Origin: Branchiostoma floridae
Lineage: Eukaryota; Chordata; Leptocardii; Amphioxiformes; Branchiostomatidae
Length of the DNA stretch: 37,476 nucleotides
Assembly (NCBI RefSeq): GCF_000003815.2
Contig: NC_049993.1
Coordinates: forward strand, 19,047,068 to 19,084,543
Direction: 5' to 3'
Below are positions 9,417-20,904 of the stretch, piece by piece. The position numbers were made by a program, and so were the translations under genes. Numbering within the stretch: the first letter of the stretch is position 1; each line of letters starts with the position of its first letter. Under the pieces are notes generated by a model. That model saw only the letters and a program-made list of their open reading frames with translations, was not told where the DNA came from and ran no database searches.

Positions 9417-10489
9417 CTGAAATCAAGGAAAAGTTGATCTTAAATACCATCAGACTTTCACAGACGATTAATTCTTAGTCATGAGCACAAGTTGATTGCG
9501 TAGTGAGATTGTAGGAACGCCCTTTCACCCCTGAGTCACCGCCATTTCGTACTTGCCATTTATGGTAAATTGGAGGGGTGATGTGTTGATTTAGACGCTT
9601 TCGAACGGAACTTCGTCGGAAGGAAAGCGTTCAAGTAGTTCCTTGTGTTCTACTTCTGCATGTTTCCTGCGTCGTCATGATCATCAATTATCGTAAAGTT
9701 TGCTTTTTTTTATTCTTCCTTCGACAGGACCCGGAAGTAAACTTTGCTAGCCGCCTTCGTGGCATTTTTGCTGGGGGTTGGGGACATATTCGCGATTTTT
9801 AAGCGGACACAAGACTTCCGATTGCTGTCATATTCCCTCTCCGACTTTTAAATCTTAAAAGAGCCTTCCCGGCGTAATACATGGCCGCGATATCTTCAAA
9901 ATTGCGATTACCCACGCCCCCCTCCATTTACGCAAACTCCCGCAAATAGGCTGTGCGTAAAGAGGCTAAACTTTGTATGTACATGCTTGTAACGCCCCTT
10001 TTTTTCGGCAATTCAAAGGCTTCAACGTCAGCATTCCGCTGCGTCGTGGTTGGTTGTTTCCGGACTGACGTCACCACCTACACCAGTCGTGGTTGGCTGC
10101 CTCCGGAAGCGCGCCATTGTGCAAACAGGAATGGGCGCAGGCTACCTGTGCTGTGGATGCACGTGTTGGTGTAAGGTGTGTTCGTGGGCTTTTTCTTCTT
10201 CTTGAAGCCCTTCCTTTTCGCCCAAATTTGGAAACATCACCTTCACCGAAGCATAACTTTTTGATTATAGTTTTAAAGAGTCATAACTTTCATGCTGAAC
10301 CGTTTTTAAACGTAGTCACACCTGGTCAAACAACCACTCAAGGGACTGAGCAAAATGGTCGGAGAGCGAAGATGGTTGCTGTATATTACGAGAGGGTCTT
10401 AACTATTCTAACATTATATAAAACTGCAAGGGACTGTCTAACGTGGCTGGCGGAATAGCCTTGTTTCAGTCTTTATTCAGGGAAGTTCT
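9417..10489. other. Upstream region of the receptor gene; no coding exon seen
   Basis: The stretch between the receptor's first recognised exon and the fold-back element at 10.5 kb has no convincing exon. A GC-rich patch at 10020-10160 with a CRE and ETS-like sites is listed separately. Short open frames here have no domain. Confidence 0.45.
10050..10130. promoter_or_regulatory. Candidate promoter patch: palindromic CRE with ETS-like sites
   Basis: TGACGTCA at 10066-10073 is a perfect CRE palindrome. It lies between two TCCGGA-containing segments that repeat a GTCGTGGTTGG...TCCGGA block (near 10033-10064 and 10087-10110). The second reads CCGGAAGCGCG, an ETS-like site. Its position about 650 bp upstream of the receptor's exon-1 acceptor fits a promoter with a non-coding first exon, but this is inference from motifs only. 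Confidence 0.3.
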
Positions 10490-10642
10490 TAAACTCCAAG
10501 CAGATCCTACGGTAGCATAAGATAGTATCAAAAGCTGCCAGAAGAGTGAAGCCGGCTACATGGCAAATGTCTGACTACGATCCTTGGCCAGTTTGGTACT
10601 ATCTGATGCCATCGTGGGTTCTGCTTTGAGATTGGAAGTTCT
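10482..10642. mobile_element. MITE-like fold-back element with target duplication
   Basis: A 145-bp element (10490-10634) with inverted ends TAAACTCCAAGCAGATCC and the decayed complement TTCTGCTTTGAGATT. It is flanked by GGAAGTTCT at 10481-10489 and again at 10634-10642. The inner arms (GATAGTATCAAA against GGTACTATCTGAT) are shared with the element at 21.0 kb. It is non-coding, so it would need a transposase from elsewhere. Confidence 0.8.
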
Positions 10643-12370
10643 AACGTTACACGTGAATTTCACGTGATCACGACTTTCGCATGATGTCGCATTTTCTGGC
10701 ATTCCTGACTATGGCACAGGAAAGTGACTTTATGGCTTCCTGTGACTTGGGATTTCCCTGAAACTTGAGCCCCGCGCAGACCCAAAGTGGCACGGATACA
10801 AATCATTCAGTTCCTTCTGTTTACGTTGTGTTTTCCTTTCGATGCTATTTATAGCTTTCTTTTTCTCGTGTGCTAGTTGGATTTAGATTACGTGGTTTGG
10901 ATTGGCGTGTGTAGTGTAAGGCTTTCGCAAGGTTCAGCGGTAACAAGTTGACATATTTGCGATCTTTTAGTAAGGTGACGACAGGGTCGGAGTCCAATGC
11001 GAAACAGGTGGTCTACCTGCACCTTATGTGCAAATCGCTGGGTGGCGTCTGTCCTTATGTACGCGCAATCCATGACATAACATAAATTTGTCCCCTTTTT
11101 GTGGCGTTAGAAGAATCAATTAATGTATCCCAAAGCTAGGAACTTCGATTTCGATACCGCTGGTCGCATAGCAACAACGCCTTCAAACATTTTACAAGGA
11201 AACAAATGTTCGCTAGAACTGATACGGTTGTATATACTGCTACTCTGGCGTAGAGAACGCTGATACAATACTAATGATCTCAACATATCCCACTCTCTTC
11301 TGATTTCATTGTTGTTCAACTTAGGTTTTGATACACGTATTAAGAACAAGTCATCATGTGGGGCCGTCCAAGAAAGCCTTTCGAAAGTGCGAAGTGGACG
11401 TTTTGTCCCGTTTTCTTGGTTTCTGTCGATTTCTAGGTACGCATGCGGATTTTGAAGGCCCTGAGAATTTTGTCATGCTTTTAAACTAGAGTCAAAGCGA
11501 TGACGCATGCACAGAAATGTGCCCTCAGACTCGTGTAATTTTACAGATAACAACTATGTTTGTTTGGAGCCAATAACAGCTTTTGTCACGTTGCCATTAT
11601 CTCAGCTTATCTGTTGTACTGTTTGCTTGTGTTTTTGTTCCGGAACCACACTACATTACCTGTATGTAGGTGATCACAGGTGTACCTCAAAGCGCTTACC
11701 TGTCTTAGTCAGTGGGTCTAAATGCACTTAAGCGTAACACACCAGTTTCACAGGTGTACCTCAGCTGTCAGCTGCTTAAACCGCCTTAAAGCGTGACATA
11801 CCAGTTTCACACGCAAGCGATGTCAGGTGATAATATGTCTCATACATATATATCACAGAAGGAAGCGGGGGTCTATGAGTTAGTGCCAGTAATATGCTTC
11901 GGCTTCTTCTCGCTTCTTTATAATTGTGCAAATGTAGGTCTTGTGTAAGTTTTAAGCGACCCAAAAATGTCCTGAACATGGTTTATCTTAAGTTTGAAAT
12001 ATTATCCATGTTTGAAGCTGTGTGAGTTAGTAAGGAGTCTTTTCTAAATGGCACGTAGTGTACAAGCTCTCTAACATTGACGAGTCGTTTCCTTTTTAAC
12101 ATGTTTGACCTCTTGTGTGTTAAGGAAGCCGTTTTTTTTCAGTGTGTGTGTGTGTGGGGGGGGGGGGGGTAGGCAGCCGCACGAAGGTTAGAGACATAAA
12201 TTGTTTATGTCGCAATTTGAATAAATTCAAAGAAGATTAGACAAGACTGAAAGATAAAATCGTCAGTGAATTTTTGTCGACAGACATCAAACGACCAGGT
12301 GCACCAAACGCGCGACCCAGGGGACATTTGTTTATTTTTCTTTTCACGAGAATAAATACAAGATAAACAT
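10643..12370. other. Intergenic stretch without recognised genes
   Basis: No spliced or single-exon gene is recognisable. It holds a GT run passing into a G run at 12142-12169 and a short local duplication around 11660-11800 (the segments CAGGTGTACCTCA and CACCAGTTTCACAGG recur). Open frames are short and without domains. Confidence 0.45.
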
Positions 12371-12414
12371 TTTCAGCGTGCCCACTTCGCTAAATTGGTG
12401 TTTTCTGTAAACAT

Positions 12415-13105
12415 GCCCCTGCCCCCTGCGATGCACTGTCTGTTGACGGTTTCTTCTGAGAAACCGCGCGAAAACCGCACGGTCACGAGATGATCAATGG
12501 TGATTGACAGATGCAATGCACGACAATATTGGCACATCTTTTCTTTCTCTAAGAAAAGGCGAGAAAAATTTACTGTCACGAGATGATCAAGGATAATTGA
12601 CGAGTGTAACGCACGACATTTTTCTGTTTCTTCTGAGAAACCGCGGGAAAACTTAACTGTCACGAGATGATCGAAGATGATTGACGGGTGTAACGCACGA
12701 CATTTTTCTGTTTCTTCTCAGAAACCGCGCGAAAACTTAACTGTCACGAGATGATCAAGGATGATTAACAGGTGTAAGGCACGACATTTTTCTGTTTCTT
12801 CTCAGAAACCGCGCCAAAACCTCACTGTCACGAGATATGCAATATTTTACCGCCTTTTTCTTCTGAAATACCAGCGGGAAATCCCCACTGTCACGAGATT
12901 ATCAATAGTGATTGACAGGTGTAGCACACGACATTACCGTCTGTCTCTTCTGAGAATCCCGCGCGAAATGAGCGAGAATGATTGATAGGTGTAATGCACG
13001 ACATTTTACCTTCTGTTCTTCTGAGAAACCCGCGCGAAATCCTGACCGTCACAAGATTAGCAAGCATGATTGACAGGTGTAACGCACGACATTTTTCCTC
13101 CGTGA
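12415..13105. repeat. 84-bp minisatellite, about eight copies
   Basis: The unit includes GCACGACATTTTTCTG, TTTCTTCTGAGAAACCGCG, CTGTCACGAGATGATCAA and GATTGACAGGTGTAAC. Starts of the GCACGAC segment at 12611, 12695 and 12779 are exactly 84 bp apart; copies to the left and right are more diverged and one (near 12838) is truncated. Because 84 is divisible by three, minus-strand open frames (12373-12663, 12891-13151) spell a 28-residue repeat. I read this as a by-product of the period, not as a gene. Confidence 0.9.
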
Positions 13106-14105
13106 CATTATCACGTCCAGCCGGTGTCATCCCGCAGTATGAGTCCTTCATTTCTTGACCGTTTCTCGGACAACGTCTTTGGCGGAAACAATCATTATAA
13201 TTTTACGCGAGGGATCCTCGCATCGCCGAGCAGATTATAGCTTTTAAAACCTGAACTTAGACGTCTGCTAAGTTCTGCTAAAGCCTGTTCATACCATGAG
13301 CTTGAGAGAACTGGTTTCTACTGGACAATTACAACCTCCATATCCGGTCTTCACCTCACCGGAAGTTGGCTGACGTAAGGAAGACACGCAAACCTCAATT
13401 TTAGGACACCGCGATGACGTTAGGTCGCTCCTCTTAACGATTACTGTGGATCGGAACACGTTGTCACCAAATATTACATGTACAGGAACTCATTCATCTA
13501 ATAGCATTAAAGAAAGCCTGGAGAACTAGATACGTAGTGATTAGGTGTGGCATGCGCAGGCCATACGGTGTGATGTGATAACTGCACTCCATTTGGACAA
13601 CGTGTCTGTTGTTACCGTAATCCTTAAAGAATAGAAGATGAACGCCTTTTTGTAGTAGAATATATACTGTACGGCAAGGGGAGACTTGCATTTTACAGAT
13701 AGATACAAACTGTTTCCCTAACCCATACAAGTTACATTTAAGTAATGCAGACTTATGATGATGATGATGATGAATACAGACATTCAGACCTGCATACTCA
13801 AACTTAGTACTATTGTGGACATAAGAAAGATTCCATGTAAAATGTTTGTCACAGCTTTTGAAGCAAGCCCAGTTTTTTTCTCCCAGTCATACTACCATAC
13901 CAGTGTTTGTTCTTAACTTGCGTTCCCCATACAAATAAGTATGCCAACAATATACAAACGTGTTCTGAAATATAAACAGCCAAAGTGCCAAAGTGCATAC
14001 AGTTACTATTTAAAGCACCCAATTTATTTGCCCTCTCAGGGTACAAAGTATACCACCTAGCAGTTTCCCCGAGGCCTGTGTCCACCTGTTCCCTCTGTCG
14101 CTATA
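13106..14105. other. Intergenic stretch without recognised genes
   Basis: No exon or known repeat family was recognised apart from a short (GAT)n run at about 13755-13772. Several A/T-rich open frames look random. Confidence 0.4.
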
Positions 14106-14108
14106 TTT

Positions 14109-14604
14109 AAGGGCACAACCCGCCGTACGTGCAATTTATCCGTACGTTTTTAAGGAGGCCACGTCCGCCACGTATTTCTGAAAACGTGGGGAACGACTGG
14201 CAAGAGCAGGGAGGGAGTGCGTCAACGCACGGCACACAAAGTTTTGCCTGCACGTGAAGTTCTACGGCGTGTCTGCTTCCTCCAAAATCCGTCGGATTCC
14301 TTATACCCCCCTCACATTAGGCGAAAATCGATCAGACGACGAGTCTGCGAGCTCTAAATTACGAGGAGGCATGACCCTGACGGGAAGGGGGGAGGGAGGC
14401 GTTAACTCTGCCATTTTTTCTTCGCAGCAGGGTCAGCCCCCTCGTAATTTAGAGCTCGCAGACTCGTCGTCCGATCGATTTTCGCCTAATATGAGGGGGG
14501 TAGTATTACGAGTTCGTACAGAGGCAGTACTTACGGATCCCAAAAGATTGCCCACGTTTTGGCACGTAGACAGCACGTATTTGCACGTACGGCGGGTTGT
14601 ACCC
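14109..14604. mobile_element. Composite fold-back element: outer inverted repeats enclosing a long inner palindrome
   Basis: The outer ends are GGGCACAACCCGCCGTACG (from about 14111) and the complement ending CGGCGGGTTGTACCCT (to about 14603). Inside, arms of about 79 bp (14302-14380 and 14429-14506) are near-perfect inverted copies around a 48-bp centre; both arms contain GCGAGCTCTAAATTACGAGG and its complement. The whole is about 495 bp with no coding capacity. It could be one element with sub-terminal arms or one fold-back nested in another; no clear target duplication was found. Open frames across it are palindrome artefacts. Confidence 0.75.
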
Positions 14605-14944
14605 TCAGCTTATCTCCCCATCATTGCGTGCACGGTTTATTTGGTGAAAACATTCGCGCGGCTAAATATGGCCGCCTGGCTATAGAACCTGTATATTTTC
14701 CCCCTTTAGGCAAAAAACAACACTCTAAGCGGAACGCTTTGATGTCTGTTTTTGGTTCCCCGGACAGAAATGTACCACCAACAAACGGCACGGCTTTGAA
14801 ATGGTGGAATTTTCCACTGGACAAGTTGAGTCATGATTTTTCGTGAAGAAATAAGAAACGAGATACCTTTTCAATTTGTTTGGTGTGACAAAAATAGGAA
14901 ACATGCTGACAATGTGGTAAACCTGGGCTGGACTGGCTGGATTC

Positions 14945-15175
14945 TCCTATTCCTTTCTTAAGCTTTTTTCTTTCTTTTCTTTATTCATTTTTTCTTTCTT
15001 TCTTAATCTTTTATATTCCTTTCTTTCTCTGGTTCTTTCCTTCTCAAATTTCCTTTTTTCTCTTTTCTCTCGTTCTTTCTATTCTTTTTCTGTTTCTTTT
15101 CATTCTTTGTTCATCCCATTCTGTCTTTCTCTCTTCAATTTATTCTGACTCTTTCTGTCTTTTTTTTTTTACAAT
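14945..15175. repeat. Pyrimidine-rich CTTT-type tract
   Basis: Long degenerate runs of TTTCTTTCTT, TTCCTT and similar, nearly free of purines on the plus strand. Low-complexity DNA; no exon in it. Confidence 0.85.
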
Positions 15176-15435
15176 CTGTAGCGTTTGTATTGTATATGTT
15201 ATTACCTTGATGTTCAACCCTCATCAACAATCTGACTATTAGCTTTGACTTCTACTTTGTAAATAACGGAATCCAAAACGTCTTCAAGACTGAAAACACA
15301 TTCTTAAGACGTCTTTGAACAACTCTCGACATTATCAGTCCATAAGTACTCAAACTAAGCCCGCCAGTGCCTTGCAAGAAAAAACAAATCTGCAAAACAT
15401 GTTCTTGACGTCCGACCGGCCGCGGGCTGTTCCCG

Positions 15436-15585
15436 CGATTGACGTCATCACCCGGTGACGTCATGCCACCGGTAACCCAGCATGACGACGGGGGATTTCC
15501 CTCTGTTTGAGGCGGGAAGGCGGGGGCGGTAAAAGTAGAAACACACGAAAAATGGTCAAGTTCAAGGCGATCTTTATAAAGACAC
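15436..15585. promoter_or_regulatory. Paired CRE sites in a GC-rich patch, with a TATA-like box
   Basis: TGACGTCA occurs twice, at 15440-15447 and 15456-15463, with an exact 16-bp offset and CACCCGG between them. The surrounding 15410-15540 is GC-rich against an AT-rich background. CTTTATAAAG near 15572 resembles a TATA box. The motifs are visible; that this is a promoter or enhancer is inference, and no gene start was identified beside it. Confidence 0.3.
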
Positions 15586-15859
15586 AGGAAGCTTAAGTCA
15601 CGATTAGAAATCCCACGCATAAATTATGGTATCGAAGGTAGGTGTTGTTCACCTTGCAGTGCCCAAAGGCACATAGGACATAGCGCGGCAAGTTTCCTTG
15701 GTGTTTCAGTAGCAGGGTACGGTACTAGTATATGTTACTTGGAGAGGTTGCTAGCTCCTCGCACTTGACGTGTACAAGGCACCTCATTCAACACGGCACC
15801 GCCATTTATGGCCCTTCCAAAAGACGACTGCTCAAAATTTGCCTCAAAAGTCTTCCGTC

Positions 15860-15997
15860 CCCTGGTTTACTCTCCAAGCAGAGGTTAGGCCGGACACAGT
15901 AAGAAAAAATGACAAAATAGAAATCCCGATAAAAACGACTAAAAAAACGTTAAAAAAACAGCCGGAGCCTAACCTCTGCTTGGAGAGTACCCTGGTT
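15860..15997. mobile_element. MITE-like fold-back element with 8-bp target duplication
   Basis: The 122-bp element 15868-15989 begins TACTCTCCAAGCAGAGGTT and ends with its complement AACCTCTGCTTGGAGAGTA. CCCTGGTT flanks both sides (15860-15867, 15990-15997). The interior is A-rich and non-coding. It belongs to the same family as the elements at 23.0, 23.5 and 28.2 kb. Confidence 0.88.
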
Positions 15998-16409
15998 AGG
16001 CTGGTATAGATGAACATTGAAGTTCTGGCACCACGCCACCAGCCAAGATTATAGCGTAAATTACCGATCTCACGGCTTTGCCGGTCAAACTTTATGGTGG
16101 AAAAATTTTGACCTGTGTTTCCTATAGTAAAGCCTCTACCAGACTATTAAAGTACGCTGGCTGTAGGGAGAATTCGTCTGATATAGACTTTACTATAAGA
16201 AACACAGGTTCTTAGATTGCGTTTTCGTTTAAACCCAGTCTTCAAGAAATTATAACTAGACCAGTAGTTTGTCCCTGTCGCTCTCAGAGCGCGGTTTCTC
16301 AGTAACGGGTCCCCCCGGACCGCTGCGGTCGCCGCAAACCGCAGATCTTGCCGGCCGATAGCGGTGCTGTAACAAGCCTGCCGCGTGGGGCACGGGAGGA
16401 AACCGCAGA

Positions 16410-16730
16410 AACGCGACATTCACCCGTAAATCACGCGATAATCATGCGTAAATAATTTGTAAATAATACGCTAATCACTCGTAAATCATGCGCTAATCAC
16501 TCGTAAAGGACACATGAAAAACATGACAGAGGAATGACAGTCACAGGTATCTCCAAGCATACGTAGATTTTCTGGTACTGAAATCACGCGTAAACCACGC
16601 TTAAATCGCCCGTAAACCATGCTTAAATCGCTCGTAAATAATACGCTAATCACACATAAATCACACAAAGAAAACATGACAGAAGAAGGAAAGTCACAGT
16701 CATCTCCAAGCAGATGAAAGGAGGGAAGAT
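16410..16730. repeat. Short-period repeat (CGTAAATCAC-like) with a duplicated flank
   Basis: Imperfect 10-17 bp repeats of the type CGTAAATCACGCG/CGCTAATCACT fill 16418-16510 and recur at 16583-16660. Each block is followed by a diverged copy of the same segment (AAAACATGACAGA...GTCACAG...ATCTCCAAGCA near 16516 and 16670). So a unit of about 155 bp is present twice. Confidence 0.7.
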
Positions 16731-16823
16731 CTTAACATTATCTGGAGGCTCTGTTCGTGCAAAAGAATGCGGTCGACGTCAGAACGAAACGGGGCACAAT
16801 GAACACTTTTTTAAAGTGGTGGA

Positions 16824-16890
16824 TAATGAATGAATGAAGACCTTAATTGCACATTTTTACCACACCGGGCTTAGTACAGGTCACAACAAG
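16824..16890. repeat. Interspersed repeat copy (GAATGAATGAAGACC... type)
   Basis: AATGAATGAAGACCTTAATTGCACATTTTTACCACACCGGGCTTAGTACAGG-like sequence recurs at 18987-19050 and, shorter, at 26127-26170. The repeated start after ATGAATGAA suggests the 3' end of a retroelement family inserted independently. Family identity is unknown to me. Confidence 0.55.
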
Positions 16891-17227
16891 ACATGTTGAC
16901 AAGACAAGATACATTTCACAGATATGAAATGAGATTATTGCTGGATAAATTCAACTTCTCCTCGCTTATGTAACCTGGCGAATAAAATCTAATAGAGTTA
17001 GAGCAGACACAGGGAACATTTTATCGTACTGTGGTTCATAGATTAGATAGACAGAGGTCGATGTTTATATTTGAATTCGCGTTCCAGCGCCTAGGATGAT
17101 TCGGCAAGGGCATTGGCCCTCTGCGTTCAAAATCCCCGCATTCAGATCTAGATTCTCTAACGCTTGGACACATTGGTATCGCACCAAAATGTTGCACCAC
17201 GTTTATGTCTGGCTTCCTATTTTCTCT

Positions 17228-17325
17228 AGTTTCGTAAGGCCAAACATGAAGAAACGGGGCAAAAAAAAGCCCGACAAAACACGTAAAAACACAGTCGGAG
17301 CCGAACCTCCGCTTTGAGAGTGACA
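17228..17325. mobile_element. Solo right end of a TCTCCAAGCAG-family element
   Basis: GCCCGACAAAACACGTAAAAACAC... followed by GGAGCCGAACCTCCGCTTTGAGAGT matches the right half of the elements at 15.9 and 23.5 kb. A partner left end was not found, so this is a truncated or decayed copy. Confidence 0.5.
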
Positions 17326-18986
17326 CTCGCGACTCCAAAAGGTAAACATGAATGCAAAAATGTATAGTTGTCAAACACATGTGCACACTCTGGAAATAAA
17401 AAAGAAAGTCGAAATCCTCTTATAAGCTACGGTACTTTAAGGATCTAAAAAGTTAAGAAAGATCAGAAAACAGCGTACCTTAAAGCTTAAGTTAAGACGA
17501 AGACGTTCCGTGAAAGTCTTGAAGAAGAGAATTCGTGAAGAGAATGTTTCGCCGTAGACTCAGGCAGTGTCGTGAGGACCGGTCCGTTCGGACGGAGTGA
17601 ACGCCTAGAGGTGGTCTCGCCGTTAAGAGCGGTCCCCCGGAGGTTTTCCCGCCTTTTATAGACACCTCATCTACATCCGGGGACTTCCAGGAAGTGATGC
17701 ACGCGCGTCCACGTAGCCCTGGGGGCGTTCCCAGGATTCCGCGGGGTTCCCGGGCGTCTCGGACACTTCTGACGGCATTCTGAGAACGGCACACGTCTGT
17801 CTCTTAGACACGGTCTTAGTCTGGATACCAGACTGTTTCCAGAGCTTACACTGCCTTCACTGCAGCTACAAGGCCAAAATACCCAAAAAAAGTTTTACCA
17901 CGGACACCCTTCACTTTACTGATAGACCCTGAAGGTCTGAGGGTCTTTCTCAAATCCTCGGGGTCTGAAGCAAACGGTCCTCAGGAGCAAGTTAGCCCTG
18001 GTGCCGAGGAGCTGGCAACAGAAGGCCTGGCAACAGTCTGTCTCCCAGGCCAGGTAACTTAGGAGAAGCTGTCCCTTAGACGTAGACCTCGTTGGCACGG
18101 GGCACATTTGAATATGTCTGCGGAATTTTTGCCACACAGATATGAGTAGGGACTGTGGAGAGACCCAAGAGTCAGGACTTTCACATAAGATCAAGGAGCT
18201 TTTAAGATATAGAGCAACTTCGGCTTACTGAGTAAAGCTTCCCCTGGCCATGACATAAAAGAGCAGCTTTAATGCACGGGGACGTTCTGTTACCTCTTTT
18301 TGATAAGTGTAAGTTGAACTGGTGCTTTCAGCTTACTGAATTACTCTTATATTCCACTAGTCATGACAGGAAAGAAAGTCGCTACGAGTATAGTATTTAC
18401 AGGTTCACTTTACGCGTGAAAAAATCAGCTACTACGATTTAACACCTCGTTTATATAGGACTGGAATCCTTTTCAACTGCGTTGAAGCAAGCTGGCCAAG
18501 AAGAGTTCTAAAGAGAAGTCACAGAGGGGTTGCTGTTTCGAAGAGAATTGTTTCAAGAAACCTAAAGAATGAAGTATTACGGTTCTGATCTTAATTGCGT
18601 ATTTAAGCTCCTTGATATAATACTCCGTAGAGGCGACTTCTTGAACTTTAAGACAGGCGACAGTACGTCTTAGGCGTGAATCCTTCGAGACAGGAACCCT
18701 TAAGTACCGAAATGTTTACATCTCTTAAGACACCGCGTCTTAAAATACGTGAGCAATCTTAAAGAAGCATCCCTTAAGGGGTCGCGAAGGTTACCCCAGG
18801 TTTGGTTGTCCCCCCGGGGAAGTTTATTTGAGATTCTTGCGCCAAATTCAGCCCAGGTTTACCCGCGCTGTCAGCGGGTTTCCTATTTTTGGCACCACAG
18901 TTTACGTTGTCATGGTAACGCCGTGTCTCTGGAGTTTGTTGACCCCAGCTGGGACCGGTCCAACCTCTTCAAGCCTCATCCCTTGT
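17326..18986. other. Intergenic stretch; one GC-rich patch, no recognised gene
   Basis: 17560-17770 is GC-rich and contains a minus-strand TATAAAAGGCGGG (17654-17660 for the TATA core), which looks like a core promoter pointing left. I could not find an exon downstream of it on that strand. The remainder shows no coding signal. Confidence 0.35.
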
Positions 18987-19050
18987 AATAATGAATGAAG
19001 AAGTTTGTTGCACATTTTTGCCCCACACTTGGCTAAGTACAGGCAAGGAG
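18987..19050. repeat. Interspersed repeat copy, second of three
   Basis: ATGAATGAAGAAGTTTGTTGCACATTTTTGCCCCACACTTGGCTAAGTACAGG-like sequence matches the copy at 16824-16890 over about 60 bp in the same orientation, with scattered differences. Confidence 0.55.
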
Positions 19051-20580
19051 ATTGAAAAATTCTTTTTCAACCTCCTTGGTACAGTTCACATGGTAACAAT
19101 TACCTCGTCTTCTACTTTACCTTAACCACAACATTGTAATTATGTATCACACAATTCAGCATCAGTATCGGCTGCGACGTTTCACAAATAACTCACTCTC
19201 ATGTTTTGGGGTAAAACTTCGCAAATTTGTGGGTTGGACCCTCGTTCGCCTGATTTTTTTTTAATCACAGGCATATGTTTCAAACTCGATTTTTCATTGT
19301 CACTTTTAAAACATGAAATGTGTAGTATAGTATACCCGAAGGTAGCCCCTAACCGCGCTACCAGTCAAATCCACCATGTCGGTGTAAAAATGGGTCAACA
19401 TGGACTGCACAATGTCTTATCTGTAAGGTTATCCCATATCATATCCACACGGCTGACGGCCTTTTTACGACCCTTGTGTGTCTGTGCCCATATTTGGCTG
19501 TAGGTGTTCCACAGAACCGTGTTACCCAGAGTTCCCTGCCGTCTGGCTGTCACGGGCAGCCATTAATCAAGGTCACCTCTAAGTCTGGACTAAACTCACC
19601 CGGACTTTGGGATTTATTGGTGTATAGATAGGAACTGACATTATTAGATACGATTGGGCTCAATGGCTTCATTTGGCCATTTGAACATTCCTAAACTTCT
19701 AACTAACAACATTTTCCACCAAGTTTCCTCCTAAAATTGCGAAATGAAGAGAACAAAAAATGGCCTCGTCTCACTGTCATATGACATTAAACGTTACGTC
19801 ATATAACCTTGAGACAAGGGCATGCCGTTCCTTGTCCGAATTAACTGGAAATTGAAATTTTCTCCAGAATTATCCAAAATGGAAAATTAAAGTGACAAAA
19901 AATAAAAAAAATGTCCTTGTGAGCATTGACCTCAGCTACTGCCATACTACATTTTACGTCACGTAACCTTGAGACGAGGGCATGGCGCTCTGGAGTTTTT
20001 AGTCCAAATGGTGACTAGTCAAAGAAGATTAACAGGAAACGCATCGAAAACAGTATATTACCCCTTCCCCGATAACATAGGGAAACGCATAACACGAACC
20101 ACGTAAAATAGATAACAGACAGATATCGGAACTATGTCACACGCACGGCCACTTCTGTAAGGCTCTCAACAACACACTTCCTCTCGGACTGACGTATGAT
20201 GATGATCGAACTTTCAAGGTCAAACGAGCGTCCTCCAGGACGTTTCTGGAGATAAACGGAAGCTCTTGATTTGATAATAGAGCCAGGATTCTATATGATC
20301 TTCTATTTGAAGGTCTGGTACAGGATAGAGGTATGGAAAGAGTGATCAAAAGAGGAGTGCGTGAGCAAGAATTCCTTTGATTTGCGTGTTTTGATCTGGA
20401 GTCTTGCCAAAACAGTGTCTGCTCAGTGTTTGTGTCGATGTTTACAAACAATAAACACAGACAGTAAACAAAGCGTTCCCGCCACATTCCAACCATATCC
20501 CTGTTATGCAAGTACGCTTCTTCTGCTCTTGGGAGGGTCAATGACCCCAATGTAGTAGTGTTGATGATATTCGGCGCGAA
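19051..20580. other. Intergenic stretch without recognised genes
   Basis: A diverged direct repeat is visible: ACGTTACGTCATATAACCTTGAGACAAGGGCATG near 19790 and ACGTCACGTAACCTTGAGACGAGGGCATGG near 19957. The 180-codon minus-strand frame at 20137-20679 has no domain and begins inside the neighbouring inverted-repeat element, so it is not called. Confidence 0.4.
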
Positions 20581-20581
20581 A

Positions 20582-20795
20582 TACTGTAAATGCAGAAACT
20601 TTCGCGGTGGATTAATGTTCGCGGTTTTCGCGGCGGCCGCTTCACCGCGAATTTTAAACCACCGCGAACATTTATCCATAACAGTAAGAGACTACAGTGT
20701 ATGGTGCTACCGCGAAATTAAAACCACCGCGAAAAGTCTATTTCCCCGCTACCGCGAAATTAAATCTCCGCGAACTTAAATGCATTTACCGTACT
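20582..20795. mobile_element. Fold-back element with TACTGTAAATGCA ends
   Basis: It begins TACTGTAAATGCAGAAACTTTCGCGGTGG and ends CCGCGAACTTAAATGCATTTACCGTA. It is full of ACCGCGAA/TTCGCGGT blocks in both orientations. A second, more decayed copy lies at 31.48-31.64 kb. It is non-coding and MITE-like; no clear target duplication. Confidence 0.75.
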
Positions 20796-20904
20796 GCGAA
20801 GATACAGCCTTCAGTGCAAGGTTCTCTATATGTGCTGATTTCGTATACTGTTTGCAGCTGATTTTTGCACTGTATTGTGCTCGTCGTTGTTCTATTTACT
20901 GATA

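Noticed and set aside
12415-13105. CRISPR-like array
   Set aside because: The whole 84-bp unit is repeated with no unique spacers, and the genome is eukaryotic.
14254-14685. 143-codon open frame near 14.3 kb
   Set aside because: It runs through both arms of the large palindrome, and the opposite strand is open for the same reason.
20137-20679. 180-codon minus-strand open frame as a gene
   Set aside because: It begins within a fold-back element, has no domain, no splice-site support and ordinary local composition.
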